Below, in pieces: positions 13,106 through 26,010 of a stretch of DNA of 64,000 nucleotides. The position numbers were made by a program, and so were the translations under genes. The notes beneath the pieces are model-generated. The model searched no databases. It saw only the letters and a program-made list of their open reading frames with translations, and was not told where the DNA came from. Position 1 is the first letter of the stretch, and each line of letters opens with the position of its first letter. The DNA is taken from assembly GCA_051294375.1 (NCBI GenBank), contig CM119267.1, positions 22,879,486 through 22,943,485 on the forward strand. Direction: 5' to 3'. Source of the DNA: Paraspadella gotoi. Taxonomy: Eukaryota > Chaetognatha.

Positions 13106-14001
13106 TATAAGTTTACGATGCATAACTTTTCGTTACAAACCGTGACAAACCAGTTTTTGCCTCGAGTTATTCTACATAATCATTAAAAACGTAGATTTAA
13201 AAAAAAAATCTGTAATGATATTTATGAATATGAATCTCAGACTTAGATTCATTTCCTTCCTTCTTGCCTGAATCTCCGTGAATCCAGTCTTGAGCTTAAT
13301 CGTCAGCGGCGTCCACTGGATGTTGGTCTCGCCGACGGAGCAGTTGGCGGCGACCAACTCGAACTCGTCCGTGTTCGTGTCCGCGTAGTTGACGCCGCTG
13401 TTGAAGGAGAACATGGCGACGCGGTGCGGCTCCGGAAAGCTATACCAGACTGACTGCGGCATCGGCAGACCATTCGCGCTCCACCACGCGTCGTGCTGCG
13501 TTGCCTTCTCGGGCAAGAACGCCCGGTGTGGCCCGTACTCGGCCATGTCGTCCCAGACGGAGGTGGCGTTGGCTTTGCCGCCCTCTGTCGGGATTTTGAC
13601 GAACACTTCCTCGTCGTCGCAGACTGAAAGATAAAAGTAAACAAAAGAACGTTGAACGTTTTTTTGTTGAAAAACGAAAAACTACGGAGGAGATGGAGAT
13701 GGCGCTGACGATTCCACTCAATTTATTTTTATTTAAAATAAGAATGATTTTTTTTTAATTTAAAATACAATATGCGCAAATATTTTTTTGTATTTTGGAA
13801 CTGCGAAGAAAAAAATTGAGAGAAAATCTCTCCTGCCCAAATTTAACCATGTCCATATTTAACTTTCCTTATAATATAACATTATCGTAAACATTAAAAT
13901 ATATTTTTTGAAATTTTTTTTTTTTTCAGAAATTTGTTGAATATTTATTTACCTGCAGATGAGACTACTAAAACCAAAGTGATTAAACTTGCTATAAACA
14001 T
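12871..14001 (-). CDS. Secreted F5/8-type-C (discoidin)-like domain protein, 3' end missing
   Basis: Three minus-strand exons (14001-13953, 13623-13268, 13017-12871) join in frame to 184 residues. Residues 1-16, MFIASLITLVLVVSSA, form a hydrophobic signal peptide, so the product is probably secreted. The mature part contains the pattern of an F5/8-type-C/galactose-binding fold: HDAWWSANG, then VWYSFPEPHRVAMFSF, a charged strand DEFELVAANCS, W..L, then a Tyr/Arg-rich strand YNCYGIRVHSF and, at the end, AASLQNVQFY. Such domains bind carbohydrate or phospholipid outside cells. Intron phases agree (1, then 0) and there are no frameshifts. The third exon ends at a donor in phase 0, so at least one further exon should exist but is not recognised. 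A generic galactose-binding domain of another family is the main alternative. Confidence 0.75.
13268..13623 (-). CDS. F5/8-type gene, exon 2
   Basis: The acceptor tttatctttcag precedes tctgcgacg. The 356-base exon is open throughout in phase 1 and ends exactly at a codon boundary before gcaaga, a GC splice donor. It encodes the N-terminal and central part of the domain, with the Trp-rich HDAWWSANG and the VWYSFPEPHRV strand. A putative N-glycosylation site occurs at NATS and another at NCS. Confidence 0.8.
13953..14001 (-). CDS. F5/8-type gene, exon 1 (signal peptide)
   Basis: Starts at the ATG at 14001 and encodes 16 residues plus one base. It ends at the donor gtaaat. Sequence upstream of the ATG (aaaggaacgaaa) carries no in-frame earlier start that I trust. 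The hydrophobic core LITLVLVV identifies it as a signal-peptide exon. Confidence 0.75.
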
Positions 14002-14009
14002 TTTCGTTC

Positions 14010-15940
14010 CTTTTTTTCGTTTTAGAAGCGATAGATGTAAATTGTTAATAAAAACCCGCAAATTTGTTTAAAATTCGTCTTTTTAACTTTTGACTTTTTC
14101 GTCTGTGAATTTGAGACAGTCACGTTTCTGTCCCGAGGATACTCGTTCCTCACGTGTACATCTTTTTTTTTCTCAACCGGTTTTTCCTGTCGAATAAGTT
14201 TTTAACTTTTGGTCGCGAATCGAAAATGCTAATTTGTTAAGAAGAAAATTTTTGGTCGGTTAGTCGGTTAGTATTTCATTAGTACAAAAAAAAACCATTT
14301 TAAAAAAGCATGTTACAACTTTGAAATTACAACAAGGTTTGTTTAAAAAAAATAAAGTTAAATTGTGCGACTTCGACGACTGTTCATTGTTCAACAAGAA
14401 AAAGATCGACTCGTTAATAAGTTTGTCAAAATGTTTTTAAAAACACCTGTTCTTTTTGAGATAAGTTTTACCCCTTTTCTTTTTTATCTGTATAAAATTT
14501 AATATAATTCTATTTGTTACGATTTATTTGAATTTAAAAATAACAAAATTATATATTTTTAATTATGAAATTTGTTTTGATAATTTTGTATATTTACTGT
14601 AGTTTTAATACTTTTATATACTGTAATCTTTACTTAATTTAGTAACCCTTTCTCTTTTCCTTTATTTACAGAAAACTTGCGAAAGAAAAGGAAACTTATC
14701 TTCATTATAACTTGAACGCCAACACACTTTCTTAAAAAATTTGTCGAAGGTAAGTTGCCTTCCTTATCACATCCTCTCCTCTGGACGAGTTCGTAATAGT
14801 TAGAAGTTAAACAAAAATATGGTTTTGTGGGACACCCTACCGCCGACTAATAAGAGTCACAAGACCCGAAAACCGACAACGACCGCAGAGACAAAAAAAA
14901 AAAAAGAACAAGTTCTCTGGTTGCATATTTTAGTGTTTTTTTTCCTCAATTCCATTGAGTCCTTTGCATAACTCGAAGTTTATCATTAGCGTAACAATCG
15001 CTGGATGCATTTAAGAGAAAGTAATTAACTCGGAGCGTTATATGAGAAGAAAATTATGTGAGAAATGTTATTAATTATTATAAAATAATGATAATTAATC
15101 TCAATTACTGTAAATTACTGTGTTATATCTAGTTTTTCTAGTGTTGAATTAGGTACCATATTAATAATAATTACAGACCTTTTCCATCTTTCAATTCTTT
15201 TCTTGTTCTTTAACTAATAACTAATAACTAATAACTAATAATAATTACAGATCTTTCCCATCTTTCTATTCTTTTCTCGTCCGTTAACTACTGTCAATAC
15301 AGTTGATAACGAAGATCCGTTTCGAATAGAAATTTTGGTTGATTTTGTGGTTATTGTTTTTGTTTTGTTTTTTTATATATATTTGTACGTGCTAACTTGT
15401 TTTGATTTCTTTGAACCTGTTCATTTCAAGGGAAAGAAAGAAGTAACATTATTTACATTGGCTCGACTCTTCCTCGATGTTTAAAACCGGTGACAATTAA
15501 GTTGAAGCCGCGACAACTTTGATGCCTCGATCGAATTAAATAAAACGAAAATGAAGAAATTCAAGTTTTTTAATTTTTTCCACGCGATGATTTAACAAAA
15601 ATTGTGGGGGGTTGCAAAATTACTTGTTTCACTTTTTTAAGCTATTAAATTTTCAAACTTCAACATTTTACTTTATTCGTGATATTATTTCGATTTTTTC
15701 TATTTTTTTAAATACATGTTAATTTATTATCTATTCTTATTCTAATCTATGATCTCGGGCTCGCCGCTTTCTCCAAACACAGTCCCTTCAGACTTAAGTA
15801 AACTAATTTTAGATCAATGAAACCCCACGATACTAGTGAATATAATTCTTAATATCACAACAGCTGGTTATATATAAGTAATTATAAATAAAAGTTTCAT
15901 TAATAAAAACGAAAAAAAATCAATTTCAAATGTTTATCAA
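14010..15940. other. AT-rich upstream region with a ~77-bp tandem duplication
   Basis: This lies upstream of the F5/8-type gene and could hold its promoter, but I see no clear core promoter. At about 15,160-15,290 a segment (aataataattacagacctt to gttctttaac) is repeated once in tandem, separated by four ctaataa words. No gene is recognised. Confidence 0.4.
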
Positions 15941-15945
15941 AGTTT

Positions 15946-18900
15946 ATGTCCAGCACGACGACGATGCCAACGACAATGCTGACGACAACGAAGAAGACGA
16001 TAGCGACGACGACGAACACGACGACGATCCTAACGACGATGCCGACGACAACGAAGAAGACGATAGCGACGACGACGAACACGACGACGATCCTAACGAC
16101 GATGCCGACGACAACGAAGAAGACGATAGCGACGACGACGAACACGACGACGATCCTAACGACGATGCCGACGACAACGAAGAAGACGATAGCGACGACG
16201 ACGAACACGACGACGATCCTAACGACGATGCCGACGACAACGAAGAAGACGATAGCGACGACGACGAACACGACGACGATCCTAACGACGATGCCGACGA
16301 CAACGAAGAAGACGATAGCGACGACGAACACGACGACGATCCTAACGACGATGCCGACGACAACGAAGAAGACGATAGCGACGACAGACGAACACGACGA
16401 CGATCCTAACGACGATGCCGACGACAACGAAGAAGACGATAGCGACGACGACGAACACGACGACGATCCTAACGACGATGCCGACGACAACGAAGAAGAC
16501 GATAGCGACGACGACGAACACGACGACGATCCTAACGACGATGTCGACGACAACGAAGAAGACGATAGCGACGACGACGAACACGACGACGATCCTAACG
16601 ACGATGTCGACGACAACGAAGAAGACGATAGCGACGACGACGAACACGACGACGATCCTAACGACGATGTCGACGACAACGAAGAAGACGATAGCGACGA
16701 CGACGAACACGACGACGATCCTAACGACGATGCCGACGACAACGAAGAAGACGATAGCGACGACGACGAACACGACGACGATCCTAACGACGATGCCGAC
16801 GACAACGAAGAAGACGATAGCGACGACGACGAACACGACGACGATCGTAACGACGATGCCGACGACAACGAAGAAGACGATAGCGACGACGACGAACACG
16901 ACGACGATCCTAACGACGATGCCGACGACAACGAAGAAGACGATAGCGACGACGACGAACACGACGACGATCCTAACGACGATGCCGACGACAACGAAGA
17001 AGACGATAGCGACGACGACGAACAACGACGACGATCCTAACGACGATGCCTGACGACAACGAAGAAGACGATAGCGACGACGACGAACACGACGACGATC
17101 CTAACGACGATGCCGACGACAACGAAGAAGACGATAGCGACGACGACGAACACGACGACGATCCTAACGACGATGCCGACGACAACGAAGAAGACGATAG
17201 CGAGACGACGAACACGACGACGATCCTAACGACGATGCCGACGACAACGTAAGAAGACGATAGCGACGACGACGAACACGACGACGATCCTAACGACGAT
17301 GTCGACGACAACGAAGAAGACGATAGCGACGACGACGAACACGACGACGATCCCTAACGACGATGTCGACGACAACGAAGAAGACCGATAGCGACGACGA
17401 CGAACACGACGACGATCTAACGACCATGCGACGACAACGAAGAAGACGATAGCGACGACGACGAAACACGACGACGATCCTAACGACGATGCCGACGACA
17501 ACGAAGAAGACGATAGCGACGACGACGAACACGACGACGATCCTAACGACGATGCGACGACAAGAAGAAGACGATAGCGACGACGACGACACGACGACGA
17601 TTCCTAACGACGATGCCGACGACAGAAGAAGACGATAGCGACGACGACGAACACGACGACGATCCTAACGACGATGCCGACGACAACGAAGAAGACGATA
17701 GCGACGACGACGAACACGACGACGATCCTAACGACGATGCCGACGACAACGAAGAAGACGATAGCGACGACGACGAACACGACGACGATCCTAACGACGA
17801 TGCCGACGACAACGAAGAAGACGATAGCGACGACGAACGAACACGACGACGATCCTAACGACGATGCCGACGACAACGAAGAAGACGATAGCGACGACGA
17901 CGAACACGACGACGATCCTAACGACGATGCCGACGACAACGAAGAAGACGATAGCGACGACGACGAACACGACGACGATCCTAACGACGATGCCGACGAC
18001 AACGAAGAAGACGATAGCGACGACGACGAACACGACGACGATCCTAACGACGATGCCGACGACAACGAGAGACGATAGCGACGACGACGAACACGCGACG
18101 ACAGATGCGACGACAACGAAGAAGACGATAGCGACGACGACGACACGACGATCCTAACGACGATGCCGACGACAACGAAGAAGACGATAGCGACGACGAC
18201 GAACACGACGACATCCTAACGACGATGCGACGACAACGAAGAAGACGATAGCGACGACGACGAACACGACGACGATCCTAACGACGATGCCGACGACAAC
18301 GAAGAAGACGATAGCGACGACGACGAACACGACGACGATCCTAACGACGATGCCGACGACAACGAAGAAGACGATAGCGACGACGACGAACACGACGACG
18401 ATCCTAACGACGATGCCGACGACAACGAAGAAGACGATAGCGACGACGACGAACACGACGACGATCCTAACGACGATGCCGACGACAACGAAGAAGACGA
18501 TAGCGACGACGACGAACACGACGACGATCCTAACGACGATGCCGACGACAACGAAGAAGACGATAGCGACGACGACGAACACGACGACGATCCTAACGAC
18601 GATGCGACGACAACGAAGAAGACGATAGCGACGACGACGAACACGACGACGATCCTAACGACGATGCGACGACAACGAAGAAGACGATAGCGACGACGAC
18701 GAACACGACGACGATCCTAACGACGATGCCGACGACAACGAAGAAGACGATAGCGACGACGACGAACACGACGACGATCCTAACGACGATGCCGACGACA
18801 ACGAAGAAGACGATAGCGACGACGACGAACACGACGACGATCCTAACGACGATGCCGACGACAACGAAGAAGACGATAGCGACGACGACGAACACGACGA

Positions 18901-19345
18901 CGATCCTAACGACGATGCCGACGACAACGAAGAAGACGATAGCGACGACGACGAACACGACGACGATCTAACGACGATGCCGACGACAACGAAGAAGACG
19001 ATAGCGACGACGACGAACACGACGACGATCCTAACGACGATGCCGACGACAACGAAGAAGACGATAGCGACGACGACGAACACGACGACGATCCTAACGA
19101 CGATGCCGACGACAACGAAGAAGACGATAGCGACGACGACGAACACGACGACGATCCTAACGACGATGCCGACGACAACGAAGAAGACGATAGCGACGAC
19201 GACGAACACGACGACGATCCTAACGACGATGCCGACGACAACGAAGAAGACGATAGCGACGACGACGACACGACGACGATCCCGACGACGACGACAACGA
19301 AGAAGACGATAGCGACGACGACGAACACGACGACGACGACGACAG
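15946..19345. repeat. 63-bp minisatellite, about 53 units
   Basis: A homogeneous tandem array of a 63-bp unit that reads, in one plus frame, DDEHDDDPNDDADDNEEDD plus two residues. Because 63 is a multiple of three, every stop-free frame stays open. Two plus frames (Asp/Glu-rich and Thr-rich) and two minus frames (Ser-rich and Val/Phe-rich) are all open over hundreds of codons. The first seven or so units are perfect or nearly so. From 16,320 onward, 1-3-base deletions and insertions recur (for example near 17,050, 17,200, 17,420, 17,560, 18,070). No splice or start context supports a gene; I treat it as a satellite. Confidence 0.95.
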
Positions 19346-19815
19346 CGTTTTCGGCCACCGCACGATGACGTTTGACGTTTCGTCTCCGAAAAATTTGGTT
19401 GCGCAAACAAAAAAGAAAAGATTAAAGATTCGACGAGGGGATTCGATCTTGGTGGCGGTGGAGAGTGGTCGAGGGGGGAAAGGTGGTGAGGGGAAGGGGG
19501 GAAAGGAGGAGGATGGGGGGAGGAAAGTGGGGTTCGGTGCGTTGGGTAAAGTAAAATGCCGAGAGGGGTGAAAGGAAAAAGGTAAGGAAAAGAAAGGTCG
19601 GTTAAGGGAAAGAAGGGGAAAAAGTTAAGGAATGGTAGGGCAGCGTAGGAGAAAGAAGGGAAGTGGAGAAAGTGAGGACGATGAAGTTAGGATTGAGGAA
19701 GGGGCGACAGTTGAAAGGGAGAGAAAGAGGAGGAATATATCGGACACGAAAAGTGAGTGAGAATTGAAAGAGGATAAAAGTGAAAGGTTTTTTTTTTATA
19801 CTTTAAATTGAGAGA
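19346..19815 (+). repeat. Duplicated block B, left copy
   Basis: Begins with ggccaccgcacgatgacg and runs through a purine-rich stretch to ttgagagagatg. The same block in the same orientation lies at 31,048-31,525. Both copies directly follow a version of the 63-bp array. It is non-coding and purine-rich. Confidence 0.85.
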
Positions 19816-19889
19816 GATGTTGTTAATGTTGGTGTGTGCATAAAAGACGAGATCGGTGACAAGGCGAGATATAGAAAAAAGCTCGACCC

Positions 19890-21142
19890 GGCCCGCGAAA
19901 CCCGCCCTCGAGGAACGGACCCGCGTTCATCGCTCGTCAATCGAACCCAAAAGACGCGAGCGACGACGATCTCCGGTCGGTCGGTCCACGTCATAAATTG
20001 GCCGCCTCTCGGAACCGGTCGTCGTTTTCAGTCAAAAACTGACATCGACGTTTATCATGTAATATCTATCGGATCGTAGTTGTTTGCGTTTGTCGTTGTT
20101 GTAGCGGGTCCATGTACGCGAAAAGATTTCATCGTCGAATGATTTGTTGTTTGATCTTTCCGTTCTCTCTTCTCTCTCTCGGTCGTCGTCGTCGTTTCAT
20201 CGTCGGTTCCCTATTTGTATTATCTATGTCGATTCACGTTGACCATATTTAATTTTCGAGGAGATCTCCATCCCGATGGCAAATGGACCGATCTCGATGA
20301 CAAATGGCAGAGTGGCAACTCCGATTGAGCCGAAACCGCGGCGGAAGTGGCAGAAGTACAAATTGTTAGTATAGTTGGAAAATCAACCGCTGAAACCTAT
20401 GTAGGTCTTGTACTAGTATTTGTTTGATGCATGTTAAATCGGCCGTGCCGTTTCTTTTAACTCATTTTTTACGTTAGTTCCGGTTGTTGCTTACAGGTGC
20501 CTGTAATAGAGACAGTCTTAATTGAAAGCTTGCAGAGACCTGCTATGCATTGATCTTGTAAGAGTGATGGAGGCCCTTAAACCAGACGTCAAAGCCTTGT
20601 CCAAAGATTCAGGGGCAGATAGCTTATTATTTTAAATGAGTTGGATAATATTTTTATTGATTGAAAACCAATTTCATCAGTCCACGGATTTGATATTTGA
20701 AAAGAAACTTCGCATTCTCGTACTCGGAACCAGCGACGTCATCCGTGATAATCCTCATCTCTGCCCCCCTTCCCTTCCCTCTTCCCTCCCCGCATGCCTC
20801 CTTTCCCCCCCTTCTTCCTCCATCTCCCCTACACAGACGCCAGCGAAGTCGAAACCCGCATATCGTAAGCGTCGGACTTCGACTTTAGCCGTCAGTTTCT
20901 AATTATCCCTAATTGTAGCCGATAGTCGAAGCGGAAACGCAGCGGGGGAATTCCCGGGGAAGGAATTTGACGATTTCCATATTTTGGGGAAAAAGTGAGT
21001 TTAAAGTGAGGGCTGCGTTCGATGTGGAAGTGAGGGGTTTTTAGTTCCTTTCCGATATTTAGAGCCTCTGTCAAGGTTGATCCATCATTGCGGTTTTCTT
21101 GAATATTATCTGGTCGTCGTCGTCACCCTCGTCGTCGTCGTC

Positions 21143-21193
<51 letters not shown>

Positions 21194-24100
21194 CCTCTCC
21201 TCTCTCTCTCTCGTTCTCTCTCTCCATACCAGGTTCTTATCTTACTGCGAGGCACGTGTTCCTTCCTCGACTACACCTCCGCGGCGAAAGAGGAAACGCA
21301 ATCATCTTCAATTCGCAGTTTCTCTTTCTTTGACACGTTTTTTCGCGATCGCAGCTGACACTCCTGTTTGCATCGTGTTGGTATCTTTTAGCGCTTTGTT
21401 ACGTTTTACGTATATCTTTTAGTGTGCTCTTTTTTCCTTACATAGCTTATATTAAGATTTCTAAACATAAATACCTCTTCATTCACCGATCATAGTATTT
21501 TATTATAAACTAAGTTTTCTCTGACAAAATACTTTAAAGAGATATTTGAGCGAAACTTTAACTCTCGTTGTTTATCATATTAAAATTTTTTCATGCAAGC
21601 CAAAGTTTAATCATTTTAATGATTTTTTTCAGTCTACAATTAATTGCGCGAAGCGATAGATCAAAATAAAAACCAAAGAACAAGATAAATAATAAAATTT
21701 AAAAAAAAGAAAATCCATTCAAGATTTCTTTTTTACAAGGGTTGACATCTTACAGGCACCGTCTTTTAAAGCAAACTTTTTTCATAAGAAAAAATTCCAG
21801 CGATTTCCTCTTTGACATTTTGAAAGCCGTGGTTCAAATTCTTGAACGATTTACAGTGAGGTATGGAATATCCAAACGCCGTAATAATTATGGCGTAGAT
21901 TTTTTTTTCATTGTTCTTCAAGGTGACAGTTCAAAGGAAAGACTTTACTTTATCGTCGTGATCTTAAAAATTAAAATATGATTCACACTTTTTCGCTGAT
22001 GTTCCTTTTCTATTCTTAACCTAGTCAGAATAACAAAGTACGTGAACGAGCCCGCGCCTCTCTCTCTCTCTCTCTCCTCTCTCTCTCCTCTCCTCTGAAC
22101 ATTTTTTGATCGCTCAAAAATTTTTTTAAAAAAATCTTTTTATTTTGTACTCCTCTAAAATGTACACCACGCACAATGCTTGCACGAGCGTGGAAAACGG
22201 AACCATTGTGACGTTTTTAATGGGGAATGAATCCAAGTGAATCGATTTCCAGCGGTCAGATTCACTGACTCGCGGCTTCTTTTCTCTACATTGTTCACAA
22301 ATTCTTAACCCAAAAAAAAAAAGGAATTTTTTTTTTCAAATTTGAAACAAGGAAAAAAAAAGCGGTTTCGCGGTTGGAGAATCACATCCAGAGTCGCGCC
22401 GAAGTTTTACACAAAAAATATTTCCACGCAATTTTGTTGAGAGAGAAAAGTAAAACACAAAGGAGTTTTTTAAAAAAATAAGTATTATTTTTATAAGATT
22501 TTGCTAGAGGGTTTTTTTTTCCTTCTTCTTTGAAAAAAAAAAAAAAACAGAATAAAATCTCCGTGATAAAAATCTACAAAACGCGACGAATCAACGGAAG
22601 TCGGGAAGACGGAGACGGCGGGATTTTACGATTTTGGGTCCGAGAAGAAGACTGATGACGAGCGACGACGACGACGACGATCGACGACGGACGTTGAGTT
22701 TAAGTCGACGAGAGGACAACACAAGAACGAAGATGAGCAGAGAAAGGAGGAGGAAAGAGGAGGAAGAGGAGGAGGAGGAAGAGAGATCTAATAGTTAGCA
22801 CGACCCGAAAAAAAAGAACAACGCCAAAAAAAATATTAATAAATATTTTTGGGGGATGACTAGGTGACTGGGTAATAGATCTGGATATCGACATAGATAA
22901 CGAGAACTATACGAAGACGACATGACGATGACGACGACGAAAAATACAGACGAAGAGGAGACGAGAATATCTCAGACTGGACAGCGAAGATCGGACGACG
23001 AAGACGAATAAGTTGGCAAATATAACCAAAACCGGGACGAACCGGGAAAACCCGAAAATTGCGTTATCGGACAGACGAGATCTGAAAGCGTTGGCGACGT
23101 CAGGTTTGAGAGAGAGAGAGAAGAGGAGGAGAGAAGAGAGAGAGAGAGAGAGAGAAAGAGAGAGGATGAGAGACGAGAGAGAGAGAGCAGAACAGAGACC
23201 AAAAAACAACAAACGTCGGATGCCATAAAGTCAGACAAAAAAAGAAGACAAAAATTAAAAAAGGAAGAAAGAAAATCGAGGTTCGACGTAATCGATTTTG
23301 GGAGATGAATCGAATTTGGGAGAAGGACAGGAAAGGAAAGGAAAAGGGCATAAGGACAAAAGAAAAGAAAGGAAAGGGAAAGGAAAGGAAAGAAAGAAAG
23401 AAAGGAAAGAAAGGAAAGAAAGGAAAGGAAAGACCAAAGGATAGAAAATGAAGAAAAGGAAGAGAGAAAGAAAAGGGAGCAAAGGAAAAGAAAGAAAATG
23501 GAAAGAAAGGAAAAGAAGGAAAGAAAAAGAAAGAGAAAAGAAAGAGAACACAGGGAAAGAAAGAAAATGAAAACAGGTTTTCAAAGTTTGCGAATCAAAG
23601 ATCTTGACGAACAAATTATCGATTTTCAATTACGTGGATCGAGAGATAAAAAAAAAAAAGAACAAGCAAAAGTTGAGAACGGAACAAAAAAAAACAAGAA
23701 AAAGTAGAACGGAACAAGGTAGATCACCAACGGAAGATATTTGTATTTTTGTCGAGGATCGTTGTCCGGGATTTCCACTCCGGTCTCATTTTCCCTTTTT
23801 TTTCATTCTATTTGCATTATTGCAAGTTCGTTTAGCGTAATAACCCTTGTACAAGCGGCTATTGGTTTAATCGGAAGCGTATGCAAACAAATTTGGGGAT
23901 GAAATGAAATCAAAAGTTATCATCAACACTCACCGGTCAAAGGACTTTTATTTTCGTTTCTGATAATATGCAGTTGGCCCTTGTATGCGTGGGAAAATAC
24001 GTTAATTTAATAATTGAGGCGGTTTATTCGTTTGATTGATGTAAAGAACAATCCTTCCATTATCAATTTTTGCGTGTTTTAATCATCAAATTATTGATTC

Positions 24101-25960
24101 GCGTTTCTCTTATTAGCGCCGTGGTTCTTCTGCCTTGACGGTCAGTTTAAATCTTATTTTTAAATGTTCTTGTTTATACAATTAACACTTATGTTTTACT
24201 CACGTTTTGTTTTTTGTTTTGTTTACGTATTTACGCTTCAAAACGGTTGTTTGTTTTTTTTTTTACTCATTTTTATTTTTACGTTAAGCTCTGTCTTCTT
24301 AGGATTCACGTACCATTGACATTTTTGGAAACATTTTGTATCAGACTTTTAATTGTTTTTGACTCGAATGATTTCAAGTTTTTCCTCCATCGTTGATGTA
24401 GTTCAGTTTTATTCGTGTTATTGATTTGATATTTTGTGCCGATTAAGTTAATACTGTTTTGGTATAATAAAAAAAAAGATTAATTACGGTTTTTAATGCT
24501 TTGTAAGTTTTTATAGAGTTCTTCGTTCCTGTGACAAAGCAAAGGATTAACGCATTATCGAAATCTTTTCTCCAACGTTAATGTGAATTAGTTGCATTTA
24601 ATAAATATTAGTTAATTGCTAGTGCTTGGTAAATATAGAATTAATAAATTATTTATAAAGTATATTATTATAAAAATAACCTATCTTGCCCTTGGACTTT
24701 GACACAGCTGATGGTAGGGTAAAGGAAGAAAGAAAGAAAGACAGAAGAGAAAAAAATAAACATATACAAGAAGATAGAAAGAAGAAAGAAAAGAAGAATG
24801 TAAAAAAAGAAGGAGACCGAAAAAAATGTAAAGACTAGAATAAATAAAAAGGAAAGAACAGACAGGAAAAGAGAAAAGAAATAAACATGAAGAAGTAGAA
24901 AGAAGGAAAGAAAGATACGAAAAAAGAAAAAAAAAGAAAAGAAAAAAAGAAAAGTAACTTAGAGAGAGTCACTGCGATAAAAAAAACGACTTGGGATTAT
25001 AAACGTTCTCTCTCATATTTCTCTCCTCTCTATCTTGACACGGCCGCACTCTGTCTCACCTCTGCTTCTTGCCCCTCCCACCCTCTCTCTCTCCTCTCTC
25101 TCTCCTCTCTCCTCTCTCTCTCTCTCTCTCGTCTCTCTCGCTAAACCCCGCCAAAAATCCCTTCGCTACTGACAACTAAAGACCCGATTTGTAAAAAGGG
25201 CAAAAAACCCGTCGAGTTCCGACCTCGACGGCGACGAGGGGGGAGGCGAGGGGGGTGCCGAGGAGGCGTGGCAGTGGGGTGCATTGAAGGAGAAAGAGGG
25301 AAGCAGAGGACGATTTTGAGCAAGAGTGAGTGAGTAGCGGCAAAGCAGAGAAGCATGATTTGGATAGAAAGGAGAAGAAAAACGTGTGAGAGTAAAAATT
25401 AACTTAGACATTAGTCAGTATTATTAAAAATAGTAAAACAATAGTTATGACAAATAGTAAAAAAGCTAGTGATTGTTTAAAAGCTGACAGTGAAGAGAAA
25501 AAAAAGGAAAAGAATAGTCAAATAGAGGAGAGAGAGAGAGAGGAAGGAGAGAGAGACGAGGAGAGAGAGAGAGAGAGAGAGATAGAGAGAGAAGAGAGAG
25601 ACGAGAGAAGAAAGGAGTTTTCAACCTTCCAGGCTTCCGACAAAGCATCATTCTTTAACCCTCTCACGAATCCGAAACTCACCGAAAAGAAGTTTTTTAG
25701 TCTTCTCGCCTACTTTTTTGTCTTTCGACTATTTTTCGTTCAACTTTCTCAGCCCTCTTTTCTCTTCAGTAGTCGTTGTTTTCCTGTCCTCCACTTCCTA
25801 TCGTCTCTCTTCTCCTCTCTCTCTCTCTCTCTCCTCTTCCTCTCTCTCNNNNNNNNNNNNNNNNNNNNNNNNNAGAGAGAGAGAGGAAGGAAGGAGGACA
25901 GGAAAAACAACGACTACGAAGAGAAAAGAGGCTGAGAAAGTTGAACGAAAAATGTCGAAA
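19890..25960 (+). repeat. Block C, left arm of a ~6-kb inverted duplication
   Basis: Landmarks along this arm recur in reverse order and complement at about 37,230 down to 31,540. They include ctccggtcggtcggtccacg at 19,970, catcccgatggcaaatgg at 20,272, the dispersed element at 20,505, the CT tract at 21,150, the gaggtatggaatatcc region at 21,860, the gagaggatgagag tract at 23,160, agaacaatccttccat at 24,046, and gacagtgaagagaaa at 25,486. Differences are frequent: I see substitutions and indels every 10-20 bases in several places. I recognise no gene inside the arm. Confidence 0.9.
20505..20690 (+). repeat. Dispersed ~180-bp element, copy 2
   Basis: Same word order as the 12,100 copy: agacagtcttaattgaaagc, cctgctatgc, gtaagagtgatggaggc, agccttgtccaaag and the final ttattttaaatgagttgg. 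It has more indels than the other two long copies. Confidence 0.7.
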
Positions 25961-25985
25961 CAAAAAAGTAGCGAGAGACTTAAAA
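25718..25985. repeat. Short palindrome spanning a 25-N gap
   Basis: The ~110 bases before the CT tract (from aactttctcagccctctttt to ctccacttcc) are repeated as their reverse complement after the gap at 25,849-25,873 (from gaggaaggaaggaggacagg to gctgagaaagttgaacg). The sequence thus turns back on itself at a CT/GA tract. A second 25-N gap follows at 25,986-26,010. Confidence 0.85.
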
Positions 25986-26010
25986 NNNNNNNNNNNNNNN
26001 NNNNNNNNNN

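Noticed and set aside
15946-19345. CRISPR-like repeat array
   Set aside because: Units are contiguous with no unique spacers, and the DNA is eukaryotic.
20260-20350. Possible short exon (HPDGKWTDLDDKWQSGNSD), also in the right arm
   Set aside because: The two arm copies differ by indels that break the frame, and no splice-site pair brackets it.
25447-25935. Frame starting MTNSKKASDCLKADSEEKK, present in both inverted arms
   Set aside because: Conservation is explained by the duplication. Most of the frame is GA microsatellite and it runs into the gap; no splice or domain evidence.
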